64,000 bases of DNA from Orientia tsutsugamushi str. Boryong (GTDB taxonomy: Bacteria > Pseudomonadota > Alphaproteobacteria > Rickettsiales > Rickettsiaceae): assembly GCF_000063545.1 (NCBI RefSeq), contig NC_009488.1:1922001-1986000 (forward strand). The letters run 5' to 3'. Below the pieces are notes generated by a model. The model saw nothing but the letters and a program-made list of their open reading frames with translations, searched no databases and had not been told where the DNA came from. Position numbers and translations under genes: made by a program. Positions 28,244-37,234 of the stretch are shown one piece after another. The number at the start of each line of letters is the position of its first letter. Within the stretch, counting starts at the first letter, position 1.

Positions 28244-29938
28244 CTAACTTTCTACAAACTCAACTAATTCAAACGAAAACCCATGAGCTTCAAAAGCATG
28301 CTCTAGAATGTGCTTATAATTTGATTTGATATAGCTATGTGCAAAGCTTGTTAGAGCCTTAATGAATATCTTTTTATTAACATTATCTTCATTTACAACT
28401 TCTAATTTACTAAACCATATTTTATCAATAACTTGCTCATATTCGTAATGTTGAAGTATGTATTTTCGTACTTTGAACAATATAGAGTTAGAACCTAGCT
28501 CTTTACTAAGTTCTGAAAGGTAATTCTCATCACTTATTTGTTGCTGTAAAACTGTTGTTCTATTGGTAACTTGTTTTGATTCATCAAATGGTATAACTTG
28601 TAACTGCTCAATATCATTGCCATACACAGCTCGTACCTCCTGTAATATCTTAAATTTAATATGATCTGACAGTAAAATATTCTTAAGCAACTTGATGTAA
28701 TATTTTTTTTTAACCGCTGCCCCAAAATCACAAGATGTTAAAATTTTATAAGCCATATCTGCTTCAAAGACTCCAGCTATTTTACGCTTCAACTGAGCCT
28801 TCATACTACGATCTGTACCAGATTCAATATTTGCTAGATACTGTTCTTTAAATCTTCCTATGTCATTAAATCTAAAATTTCCACTATTAGCCTGGTCAGT
28901 AGTTAGTAATTCATTTGCTAAAGCTTTTGCCATATAGTTTAGCACTGCTGTCTTATTTTCAAAATGACGGTTTGGATATTTATTTGATAACTTCAACAGT
29001 AATTGATTTATAAAGTATATGTTGAAGCTTCTACTAGACATACGTTGCAGTATAACTGCATCTTCTGGTGTTAGTGGATAATAATCTGCTAGTCTTTTTC
29101 TTTTGGAGCAGTATTCATTCTTTTCAACCTCTGAATCCTTAGTAATAGCTGGAGTTGCTAACTCACTATTTTGCTCATAATCCTTGTTTGATGGCTTTTT
29201 ATTACTAAAATCACTAAGCTCATAGAAATTCAAATTCTGTTGTTGCTGTTGATCTTCTTTTTCATTTTCCACTAACTCAATTTCTATAAAATCATCAGAT
29301 TCCGTATATTTAAACTTCAAATTTTGCTGTTGGTCTTCATTTTTATTTTGATCATTCTCTACTAACTTATCTTCAGTAGATCTAGATCTATTATTATTTT
29401 TTTTATTATTATTATATCTATATATGTACCTGAAACTTTTTTCAGGTTGACCTGAAATTTCTTTCAGGTTGGAGCGAAAAATTTTTTGGGTTAGATCAAT
29501 AATTTTTTCTCCTTTTGTTTCTTTTTCAGTGAAACGCTGAAAATTTTTTAGAAGTTTTATACATGGAACATTACGCAACTTAAAATTGTTTTTAATTATT
29601 GTCCTATTTTCAACTTCAATGAAACCAGCTTTTTGTAGTTCAACTAAGCATTGCCTAACCCTGCGTTGACAAACCTGCAACTCCTTTTCAAAAGAGTAAT
29701 AACTGTCTTGTAATTCCTCTATATCATTATTATAATAGATCTGTAGTTTATATACTATCAATGATAGAAGCTGTTTAGATGTCTTGCTTAAAGCTTTAGC
29801 ATTATCTCCAATCAGATCTTTCCATTCTGCTGGAACAAAATTTCCAATAAAACGATAAAAGACAGTTGCATTATTGCTACTGTTATTATTAGCAATTTTA
29901 CAATTATTGCTTGCAAAATTACGCAAATCTTGCGCCAT
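28244..29938 (-). CDS. Replication-initiator-like protein (winged helix + DnaA N-domain-like C-terminus), intact
   Basis: 564 residues, start ATG 29938 with GGAGG seven bases upstream. Residues about 25-130 form a plasmid-initiator-like winged-helix region (NAKALSKTSKQLLSLIVYKL... RRVRQCLVELQKAGFIEVEN). A glutamine-rich, low-complexity linker spans about 190-270. The last 75 residues (FKVRKYILQHYEYEQVIDKIW ... FIKALTSFAHSYIKSNYKHIL) resemble DnaA domain I, which recruits DnaB. This suggests an initiator or helicase-recruiting protein of the element; dnaB lies beside the paralogue at 55057. No AAA+ domain. Two broken paralogues are in the window. Confidence 0.65.
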   Translation of the reverse strand: MAQDLRNFASNNCKIANNNSSNNATVFYRFIGNFVPAEWKDLIGDNAKALSKTSKQLLSLIVYKLQIYYNNDIEELQDSYYSFEKELQVCQRRVRQCLVELQKAGFIEVENRTIIKNNFKLRNVPCIKLLKNFQRFTEKETKGEKIIDLTQKIFRSNLKEISGQPEKSFRYIYRYNNNKKNNNRSRSTEDKLVENDQNKNEDQQQNLKFKYTESDDFIEIELVENEKEDQQQQQNLNFYELSDFSNKKPSNKDYEQNSELATPAITKDSEVEKNEYCSKRKRLADYYPLTPEDAVILQRMSSRSFNIYFINQLLLKLSNKYPNRHFENKTAVLNYMAKALANELLTTDQANSGNFRFNDIGRFKEQYLANIESGTDRSMKAQLKRKIAGVFEADMAYKILTSCDFGAAVKKKYYIKLLKNILLSDHIKFKILQEVRAVYGNDIEQLQVIPFDESKQVTNRTTVLQQQISDENYLSELSKELGSNSILFKVRKYILQHYEYEQVIDKIWFSKLEVVNEDNVNKKIFIKALTSFAHSYIKSNYKHILEHAFEAHGFSFELVEFVES

Positions 29939-30085
29939 TTCTAACCTCCAAAAATGTCAGATATGGCAGGGGGTTCAGGCGATTTTCGCTATCCAAAACC
30001 ACGTTTTTATGCCGCGTAAATATAGCAATTTTGTAGCTATACTCGAAATTTAACACTCTGAAAGGCTTATAACAACACAGTAGTC
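29870..30085. repeat. Left arm of a 215-bp inverted repeat
   Basis: Reverse complement of 30361-30575. The arm includes the rep 5' codons, its GGAGG site and about 145 bp of upstream leader (AAATCGCCTGAACC..., CGTGGTTTTGGATAGCG). Only a few mismatches are visible. The arms enclose 275 bp of IS982 and intron debris. Confidence 0.85.
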
Positions 30086-30092
30086 TTAAATA

Positions 30093-30287
30093 TTGAAAGG
30101 TATATATTACATCGATTCTACAAAGTTAGCAATTTGTCATAATAAACGTATTTCCAGCAATAGAGTTTTTAACAGAATTTCTAAAATTGCTAAGAGTAGT
30201 TATGGCTGGTTCTTAGGCTTTAAGCTACATATTATAATCAATGATATGTCCAAGATTATTAAACTTTATGTCTTGATTTTTAGATGA
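30093..30287 (+). pseudogene. IS982-family transposase fragment
   Basis: About 60 codons: YYIDSTKLAICHNKR ... SSYGWFLGFKLHIIIND, the D-containing core of IS982-type DDE transposases. Both ends are missing. The 3' end runs into an inverted group II intron scrap. Part of this IS982 segment, with the same intron junction, recurs inverted at 54800-54866. Confidence 0.75.
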
Positions 30288-30340
30288 TAGCAACTTTATA
30301 CGCTCAAGTTTTGTTAACCATGTATTTCTGTCTATGCTGT
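30277..30340 (-). mobile_element. Group II intron fragment, inverted
   Basis: The reverse complement matches 54738-54806 (start of the intron-encoded reverse transcriptase, TACACAGCATAGACAGAAAT...) with about two differences. It is only about 65 bp, glued to the IS982 fragment at the same point as in the 54.8-kb copy. Confidence 0.75.
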
Positions 30341-30360
30341 GTACCAGTCATTGTACATTT

Positions 30361-30575
30361 CAATGTTTAAGACTACTGTGTTATTATAAGCCTTTCAGAG
30401 TGTTAAATTTCGAGTATAGCTACTAAATTGCTATATTTACGCGGATAAAAACGTGGTTTTGGATAGCGAAAATCGCCTGAACCACCTGCTATATCTGACA
30501 TTTTTGGAGGTTGAAATGGTGCGAGATTTGCGTAATTTGGCAAGCAATAATTGCAAAATTGCTAATAATAACAGT
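30361..30575. repeat. Right arm of the 215-bp inverted repeat
   Basis: Mirror of 29870-30085. Carries GGAGG and the first 20 codons of a second, + strand rep gene, ending exactly where the IS5-family element is inserted at 30576. Confidence 0.85.
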
Positions 30576-31481
30576 AGACTTCTTTCGAAACTATACAATG
30601 ATGTAAAATGGTGTTATAAAGATCTGATTTGAAGTAATAATGAAATTAGATCAGATTAAAGAGTTAAAGGATGAAAAATTTCGTCGATTAACAGTAGTAA
30701 GGAAGGGAACATTCTCAAAGATGGTGGATATTTTGAGGAAAGCTGATGGTGTTAAGAAATCAAAAGGAGGGCGTAAAAATAAGCTCAATTTGGAGGAACA
30801 GTTATTGATGGCCTTAGAATACCTTAGAGAATACCGTACTTATTTTCATATAGGTCAGAACTATGGGATTAGTGAAAGTTCAGCATATAAAGCTGTAAAA
30901 TGGGTAGAAGACACCTTAGTTAAACACCCAAACTTTGCTCTTCCAGGTCGTAAAGCTCTAATGAAAGCGATATGAATTATGAAGTAGTCTTGATTGATGC
31001 TACTGAGAGTCCAATAGAAAGACCCAAAAAAAACAAAAATTCTATTATTCAGGAAAGAAGAAAAGGCATACACTAAAGACTCAAATAGTGGTAGACAAGA
31101 AAACATACCAAGTAATATGTACAGATTTTTCTAACGGTAAAAAACATGACTTTAGATTATTTAAGGAATCCAAAATTCTTATCCATCCTAAGATTAAAGC
31201 GATTACTGATACAGGATATCAAGGTATACAAAAAATTCACAATAATTCTGCATTACCAAAGAAAAAAAGCAAGAAAAATCCTTTAACTAAAAATGATAAA
31301 AAGAATAATCGTAGGTTAGCAGGAAAAAGAGTTGTCAATGAAAACGTTATTGCTATGCTAAAACGGTTCAAAATTATTGCTGACAAATATCGAAATAGAC
31401 GTAAAAGATTCGGTCTTAGATTTAATTTGATCTCTGGCATTTATAATTTTGATCTACCTTAACCAGTTTCGAAAGAGGTCT
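30576..31481 (+). mobile_element. IS5-family element, copy a (906 bp)
   Basis: Terminal inverted repeats AGACTTCTTTCGAAACT / AGACCTCTTTCGAAACT (16 of 17). A 3-bp target duplication AGT (30573-30575 and 31482-31484) is confirmed by the uninterrupted rep copy on the other strand. The three-base duplication and HTH + DDE arrangement point to the ISL2/IS1031 side of IS5. Confidence 0.9.
30640..31462 (+). pseudogene. IS5-family transposase, copy a, damaged
   Basis: Same two-frame transposase as copies b and c, but one T is missing near 30964 (ATGAAAGCGATATG against ATGAATAGCGATATG), so orfA stops at 30975 before the first catalytic Asp segment (VVLIDATESP). orfB (31088-31462) is open. It is predicted to be inactive unless supplied in trans. 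Confidence 0.85.
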
Positions 31482-31962
31482 AGTAGCAATAATGCAACTG
31501 TTTTTTATCGTTTTATTGGAAATTTTGTTCCAGCAGAATGGAAAGATCTGATTGGAGATAATGCTAAAGCTTTAAGCAAGACATCTAAACAGCTTCTATC
31601 ATTGATAGTATATAAACTACAGATCTATTACAATAATGATATAGAGGAATTACAAGACAGTTATCACTCTTTTGAAAAGGAGTTGCAGGTTTGTCAACGC
31701 AGGGTTAGGCAATGCTTAGTTGAACTACAAAAAGCTGGTTTCATTGAAGTTGAAAATAGGACAATAATTAAAAACAATTTTAAGTTGCGTAATGTTCCTT
31801 GTATAAAACTTCTAAAAAATTTTCAGCGTTTTACTGAAAAAGAAAAAAAGAAGAAAAAATTGTCCTTCTACAACAAAAAAATTTTCACATCAATTTGCAA
31901 GAATTTGCAGGTGAACCTGCAAAAAATTGCAGCTACATATATAGATATAATAAAATAATAAT

Positions 31963-32869
31963 AGACTTCTTTCGAAACTACACAATGATGTAAAATGGTG
32001 TTATAAAAATCTGATTTGAAGTAATAATGAAATTAGATCAGATTAAAGAGTTAAAGGATGAAAAATTTCGTCGATTAACAGGAGTAAGGAAGAAAACATT
32101 CTCAAAGATGGTGGATATTTTGAGGAAAGCTGATGGTGTTAAGAAATCAAAAGGAGGGCGTAAAAATAAGCTCAATTTGGAGGAACAGTTATTGATGGCC
32201 TTAGAATACCTTAGAGAATACCGTACTTATTTTCATATAGGTCAGAACTATGGGATTAGTGAAAGTTCAGCATATAAGGCTGTAAAATGGGTAGAAGACA
32301 CCTTAGTTAAACACCCAAACTTTGCTCTTCCAGGTCGTAAAGCTCTAATGAATAGCGATATGAATTATGAAGTAGTCTTGATTGATGCTACTGAGAGTCC
32401 AATAGAAAGACCCAAAAAAAACAAAAATTCTATTATTCAGGAAAGAAGAAAAGGCATACACTAAAGACTCAAATAGTGGTAGACAAGAAAACACACCAAG
32501 TAATATGTACAGATTTTTCTAACGGTAAAAAACATGACTTTAGATTATTTAAGGAATCCAAAATTCTTATCCATCCTAAGATTAAAGCGATTACTGATAT
32601 AGGATATCAAGGTATACAAAAAATTCACAATAATTCTGCATTACCAAAGAAAAAAAGCAAGAAAAATCCTTTAACTAAAAATGATAAAAAGAATAATCGT
32701 AGGTTAGCAGGAAAAAGAGTTGTCAATGAAAACGTTATTGCTATGCTAAAACGGTTCAAAATTATTGCTGACAAATATCGAAATAGACGTAAAAGATTCG
32801 GTATTAGATTTAATTTGATCTCTGGCATTTATAATTTTGATCTACCTTAACCAGTTTCGAAAAAGGTCT
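31963..32869 (+). mobile_element. IS5-family element, copy b (907 bp)
   Basis: Same ends as copy a, with right end AGACCTTTTTCGAAACT when reversed. A 3-bp duplication AAT lies at 31960-31962 and 32870-32872. The clean duplication means that the join between the truncated rep gene and the octotricopeptide-like gene existed before this IS arrived. Confidence 0.9.
32027..32850 (+). CDS. IS5-family transposase, copy b, -1 frameshift gene
   Basis: orfA 32027-32464 carries an HTH (YRTYFHIGQNYGISESSAYKA) and the first catalytic Asp (VLIDATESPIERP). orfB, to 32850, carries the second Asp (AITDIGYQG) and Glu (VVNENVIAMLKRF). An A-AAA-AAC heptamer near 32416-32422 would let ribosomes slip -1 and read KKQKFYYSGKKKRHTLKTQ, the continuous family sequence of about 274 residues. 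The T-to-I change beside the second Asp is unique to this copy. Confidence 0.8.
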
Positions 32870-33226
32870 AATGAATTGAGCTGATGGTTTTATTCCTAAA
32901 TGTCCAAATGCCCATATGGAATTAGCTAACCCTTGAGGTATAAAATCCTCAATTAGATTTATAGCTTTATTTGTCCAAGCATGAAGAAATTCAGTACTTA
33001 TACCATAGTCTAATTTTGCCAATTGGTATACAATTGTTGCTAAACCTCTGGCATCAAACTGCAGTCTATTGTATCTTGTATCTTCAGTTTGTAGTAAAAA
33101 CAAAGCTCTATTTAAAATCTCTGTTATAATAGTTTCAGATAATATCTTTCTATCTTTAAGCATACGACATAGTTTAATGCTGTCCATTGCTTGGATATTA
33201 AGTTGCGTAGTGCTTCTGCAACGCAT
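32870..33226 (-). pseudogene. Octotricopeptide (OPR)/RAP-like repeat protein, 3' end cut by IS
   Basis: 118 native codons from ATG 33226. Helical repeats of about 38 residues show the octotricopeptide signature (LLTED..., FIPQGLANSIWAFGHLGIKP, preceded by RGLATIVYQLAKLDYG). OPR proteins bind RNA in algal and plant organelles, often with a C-terminal RAP domain, and are rare in bacteria. The frame runs into the IS at 32869, so the rest is lost. The N-terminal start and length of the original protein are unknown. Confidence 0.6.
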
Positions 33227-33239
33227 GTTCTAGGCTCCT

Positions 33240-34009
33240 TATATAATTTAGCTTTGCAATACTAAGCGTTGCTTTTTAGAAAGGTTATAATATGCATTAA
33301 TTGAGTACTATATATCACACTATTCTTTTAGAATCAATATTTAGTTAATATAAGTTTATAAATTTGAAAAATATATAACATAACTGTTTTATAGTACTTT
33401 AGCTATACCATCTATTCTTATATAGTCATTTTCAATGAAGTTTGAGCATAGAAAAAAGCGACAATAGCTATAAAATTTACCAATAGGATATTTTATACGC
33501 AAACTTCATTGAAAATGACTATAGCTTTATTGCTATCGAGTTCCTTATATTGTTCTTCTAATATCTTTAAATCAATAAGATGTTCTATAGGTAAAAGTGC
33601 AAAGGTAGATCAAGTATAAGGGAGAAGAAAAGTTAATTTTTATTAACTTCTACACTTTATAGAACCTACTATTAACTTGTGTTAACTTTTATTAATATTT
33701 TTAATCAAGCTTCAACTTTAACTATAAATATATTTCCAATATTTGTCAATATAACAAAAAAATTAAAGCAAAAGGTTGACAAAAGGTTGACAGAAAATTT
33801 AGGAAATTGGGGGCCAGTTTTCAATCTAGAGGTTAATCTAATGATCGAAAAATATATACAACCTGGGATTGATAAGTGATTTTTAAGTTATATGTATTAT
33901 GAACAAATTAGTATAAAAATTTGCTATCAAATAAAAAGTATAATATAGATCATCTGTTTAATTAAACGTAATACTTTAATAATAAATATTAATATTATGT
34001 GGGGTGATT
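33240..34009. other. Intergenic region upstream of the integrase
   Basis: 770 bp without a supported gene. It holds the small MITE (33421-33523) and a cluster of GTTAA/TTAAC motifs at 33630-33700 (AAGTTAA-6-TTAACTT, then ATTAACTTGTGTTAAC). It also has a tandem AAAGGTTGAC pair near 33771-33795. Part of this may be the element's attachment site or integrase promoter. No tRNA end is visible. Confidence 0.45.
33421..33523. repeat. 103-bp MITE with 24-bp perfect terminal inverted repeats
   Basis: Left end 33421-33444 begins TATAGTCATTTTCAATGAAG; the right end 33500-33523 is its exact reverse complement. The ends begin and finish with TA, as expected for an IS630/Tc1-mariner-type element that duplicates TA. 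No coding capacity. Confidence 0.8.
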
Positions 34010-35248
34010 ATGACTTCAATATCATCAAAGTTTATAAATCGAGCACTACGTAAAATTAAAATTCCTAAGGGAGAAAAATTATTAATTATCCACGATCCAG
34101 ATATAATAGGACTTAAACTGAAAATCTCATGTACAGTCTGTGGAGGAATAGTAAGAAAAACATGGATTTTAGAACAAAAATATAAAAACCAGAGTTTAAA
34201 AATAAGGATAGTGGAATTTCCATATTTATCTATTAAAGAAGCTAGAAAAATAGCAAGAGAATTAAAGACATTAATGGCGAACGGAATAGATCCAAGAGCA
34301 GTAAAACATCAACAACAGATAGAAGAAAATGAGAATCGTATAAAAGAAAGAGAAAGAAAAGCTAACGATATTACATTCAAAGAGCTGTGTTATAAGTATA
34401 TTGAAGAGTATGCCAAAATATATACTATAAACTGGAAAGAGAATGCTGACAGAGTACATACTTATGCACAAGCATTATATGAAAAAAAGATAAGCAAGAT
34501 TCGAATGAGTGATATTGAACCAATATTCAATGATATCAGCAAAGAGGGAAAATATGCCACAGCAAATGCATTGCTAGCAACCTTACGCACTATATTTAAT
34601 AAGGCAATAAAATGGGGATTAATAGAAAACAATCCTACTCTAGGGATAGAGCAGCATAAACTGCAAGCAAGAGAGAGACGTCTAAGTTACGATGAAATGG
34701 GTAGATTTTTACAAGTATTATGCGGAGAAGCAAGTCCATTGATAAGAGATTTTGCATTACTAGCGTTATATACTGGAGCTAGAAAAAGTAATGTGTTAGA
34801 GATGGAATGGGACAATATAGATTTTGAAAGAAAAATATGGCATATACCAAAAACTAAGAACGGAAAGGCGCAAAATATACCATTAACAGATGAGGCAATG
34901 GAAATATTGCAAGCAAGGAAATTAATATCTACAAGTAAATGGGTACTACCAAGTTCTACTAGCGAAAGCGGACACTTATCGCATCCAAATACCGCATGGA
35001 AGATAATTTGTGAAAAGGCAAGCATAAAAAATTTCAGAATACACGATCTAAGAAGGACGTTTGCAAGTTGTATGGGGGATGCAGGCGAAAGTCAGAGGAC
35101 AATTAGTATAGCATTGAATCATATTAATCCAAACTCAACAATACCTTATACTATAGCTTGTATGGAGTTAGTACGAGAGTATATGTCTAAGGCTATACAA
35201 ATAATTAGTGAATGTGCTAGAAGTTATAATATTTATAATACTATCTGA
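34010..35248 (+). CDS. int: Tyrosine-recombinase integrase of RAGE-B
   Basis: 412 residues from ATG 34010 (GGGGTG upstream; GTG 34004 also possible). A P4-type N-terminal arm-binding region (SIKEARKIARELKTLMANGIDP) precedes a core-binding domain and a catalytic domain. Catalytic residues: Arg in LYTGARKSNVLEMEW, Lys in KTKNGKAQNIPL, HxxR in RIHDLRRTFAS, His in ALNHINPN, and Tyr in a candidate IPYTIA or VREYM. Nothing is broken. It would integrate and excise the element; the host attachment site is not identified here. Confidence 0.85.
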   Translation: MTSISSKFINRALRKIKIPKGEKLLIIHDPDIIGLKLKISCTVCGGIVRKTWILEQKYKNQSLKIRIVEFPYLSIKEARKIARELKTLMANGIDPRAVKHQQQIEENENRIKERERKANDITFKELCYKYIEEYAKIYTINWKENADRVHTYAQALYEKKISKIRMSDIEPIFNDISKEGKYATANALLATLRTIFNKAIKWGLIENNPTLGIEQHKLQARERRLSYDEMGRFLQVLCGEASPLIRDFALLALYTGARKSNVLEMEWDNIDFERKIWHIPKTKNGKAQNIPLTDEAMEILQARKLISTSKWVLPSSTSESGHLSHPNTAWKIICEKASIKNFRIHDLRRTFASCMGDAGESQRTISIALNHINPNSTIPYTIACMELVREYMSKAIQIISECARSYNIYNTI

Positions 35249-35273
35249 CTGATATAAACGTTGTGGTAAGAAT

Positions 35274-35292
35274 AGTGCGATTTCATGTCGCA
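35274..35292 (+). terminator. Small hairpin after the integrase
   Basis: GTGCGA (35274-35279) / TCGCAC (35287-35292). No U-run follows, so it may be a processing or binding site rather than a terminator. Confidence 0.35.
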
Positions 35293-35406
35293 CATGCATA
35301 TATGAACACTAATTATTGCAGGTAAAATCTGTGTTTGAAGATATTTAGCTAATTTAAACATTATAGTAGCAGAATGAGAAATCTCATGCTACAATTGAGG
35401 CTGAAG

Positions 35407-35709
35407 GTGATTATACAAAATCAAAAATTATGTTGGGCATTATCGAGGCCGTTGAAGTATATGGGTTTGAGCATTGACGAATGGGGAGTAGTGCTAGCTG
35501 GAGTAGCTCCAGGAATTGTACTACTAAACAGCAGGCATGCTAAATTAGGCCTAGCCTTTATGGTTGGAGGAATTGCTCTATGTTATTGCTTTAAGAAAAT
35601 TAAGAAGGTATCTGAGAATTTTTTGCTAAAAAGTTTTTTAGTAGCTAAAGGTTTATTGCCAGCTCCATTAGGATATCCAAGGCTTTTGGGCAAAAAAGTT
35701 GGCAAGTAA
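35407..35709 (+). CDS. traL: TraL pilus assembly protein
   Basis: About 100 residues from GTG 35407 (GAGG six bases upstream); ATG 35374 would add 11. RPLKYMGLSIDEWGVVLAG is typical of F-type TraL, a small inner-membrane pilus assembly protein. It has two hydrophobic segments (VVLAGVAPGIVLL and LGLAFMVGGIALCYCF). It precedes traE with touching ends (TAATG). No pilin gene (traA) was found between int and traL. Confidence 0.8.
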   Translation: MIIQNQKLCWALSRPLKYMGLSIDEWGVVLAGVAPGIVLLNSRHAKLGLAFMVGGIALCYCFKKIKKVSENFLLKSFLVAKGLLPAPLGYPRLLGKKVGK

Positions 35710-36260
35710 TGAATCATCTCTTTAAGCAAAATGCTATACAAGAGCTGGTTAAATATAATAAATGCTTACTTTCAGTAACTATATTGCTAGCTGCAGCTAA
35801 TATAATTGCGATAATGGCTGCAATTACCAAAGAAGAAAAGTGGTTATTAATTCCAGCAATGGAGCCTGATCGTAAAATGATGGTTTCATCAAAAAATTAC
35901 CATGAAACCTATTTAAAGGAATGGGCAATTTATGTAACGAAACTCTTATTTACTACTTCTCCAAATGAGGTAGAAAGACAAATAGCAGACATGAAAGTTG
36001 CATCTAGTAATACTGAATCTTTAAATAAATTTTTTCATGATCACTTGCAATTTGTTAAAGGCTCAAATGTGTCTTCAGTCTTTTTTCCGAAGAAGGTTGA
36101 AGTGATAAAGGATGGAGTATTAATTAGTGGAACGCTTCGTTATTGGTTTAGCGATAGTAAACATATAGCTGTCGATAAGACTTACCTTTTGACTTACAAG
36201 CGAAGTCCTAATTACCTTTTGTTGTTAACTGGCGTTAAAGAGAATGGAATAAAAAAATGA
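35709..36260 (+). CDS. traE: TraE pilus assembly protein
   Basis: 183 residues, normal length. It has an N-terminal membrane segment (CLLSVTILLAAANIIAIMAAI, about 19-39) and a periplasmic VirB8-like domain; the end KTYLLTYKRSPNYLLLLTGVKE is typical of TraE. Intact. The ends overlap traL upstream and traK downstream by a few bases, so this is one operon. Confidence 0.9.
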   Translation: MNHLFKQNAIQELVKYNKCLLSVTILLAAANIIAIMAAITKEEKWLLIPAMEPDRKMMVSSKNYHETYLKEWAIYVTKLLFTTSPNEVERQIADMKVASSNTESLNKFFHDHLQFVKGSNVSSVFFPKKVEVIKDGVLISGTLRYWFSDSKHIAVDKTYLLTYKRSPNYLLLLTGVKENGIKK

Positions 36261-36658
36261 GTATTAGAATTTTGAGGTTTATGATAGGGTTTATTGCTTT
36301 AGTCAAGTTTAGTGATGTATATGCGGTAGAATATGAGTTAGAAGTTGATAATTTGCTGAAGCTTGAGATTTCTGATAGTGGGCCAACAAGAATTAATCTT
36401 AAAGATGAAAAAATCAATGATATTTTTATGTATCCTCAAAATGCAGCCGAAGTTGTAGTTCATGAGTCTGGATGTTTGTTTATTGCTCCACGAGAAGAAG
36501 AAAAGAAGCTTTATTTAACAGTAATAGGAGAACACAAAACAATTCAAGATTTAATGTTAACTTTTACTCCAAAAACTCCAAGCCATGTAACGCTTATTAA
36601 TGCTGCTACAGAAGAAGCTGAAAAGGATAATTCAAAAGGAAAAATAAAATTAGCTTAA
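36257..36658 (+). pseudogene. traK: TraK, C-terminally truncated
   Basis: 133 residues beginning with a signal peptide (MSIRILRFMIGFIALVKFSDVYA). The secretin-like N-terminal domain of TraK is visible (DEKINDIFMYPQNAAEVVVH, LYLTVIGEHKTIQDLMLTFTPKTPSHV). F-type TraK is about 240 residues, so the C-terminal half is missing. About 55 bp of unrecognised DNA separates it from the surviving traB segment. Confidence 0.8.
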
Positions 36659-36712
36659 AATGCTAGTTTTTACTTTAAAGCTTGTTAAGCTCAGCATCAA
36701 GCATATTAAAAC

Positions 36713-37234
36713 TGCTTCAAAGTAAAATTTCATTATGGAGATATTATTGAAAACAAGGCGGAAGGCTGGTTGATAGGTGAAGATGGACGTTCTGGAATTA
36801 AAGGAATCGTGGTAGATAAATCGTCTAACATAGCAAGCATGGCTGCATTAAATGGAGTATTTAGCAATATTGCTAAGTTTCTACAAGCTAAGGCTATTAA
36901 ACCTGATATGCTACCAACTTTAAACCTAGTAGCTGGAGGTCATCAACAACAAGAGTTTCAGATTGGAGATGCGCTTCAGTCTGGAGCTTACTCTGGAGCT
37001 AGTAATGCTTTTGATAAGCTAGCTGATTTTGCTATAAAACAAGCTGATTCTATGAGCCCAGTCGTTCTTATTGCGTCAGGTAGAGTCATCGATGTTGTAT
37101 TTAAAAAAGGTTTTGACTTACGTGAGCACAAGAAGAAGCCACATAATTTAACTTATTCACAATCAACTAACAATGAAAAAGTTAATTTGCATAATAAATT
37201 CGACCAATCACAAAAGTTAGAGGAGCATTTATAA
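36713..37234 (+). pseudogene. traB: TraB, C-terminal fragment
   Basis: VirB10-like TraB. Only about the last 170 codons remain (FHYGDIIENKAEGWLIGEDG, KGIVVDKSSN, ending FAIKQADSMSPVVLIASGRVIDVVF). The N-terminal membrane anchor and proline-rich part are missing, probably through the same deletion that removed the end of traK. It is followed immediately by traV (ATG at 37234). Confidence 0.85.

Larger units (their letters stand above)
30516..31962 (+). pseudogene. Second rep gene, split by IS and truncated
   Basis: An ATG at 30516 starts a near copy of the 28244-29938 gene (VRDLRNLASNNCKIANNNS). The IS at 30576-31481 interrupts it after about 20 codons. Homology resumes at 31482 (SSNNATVFYRFIGNFVPAEWKDL) through the winged-helix region, diverges after about KNFQRFTEKE, and stops at 31958. 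Its linker and DnaA-I-like end are absent; the next IS and an unrelated gene follow. Confidence 0.85.

Noticed and set aside
33679-33879. 66-codon + frame upstream of the integrase
   Set aside because: Low-complexity start, no ribosome site and no recognisable domain; probably chance.
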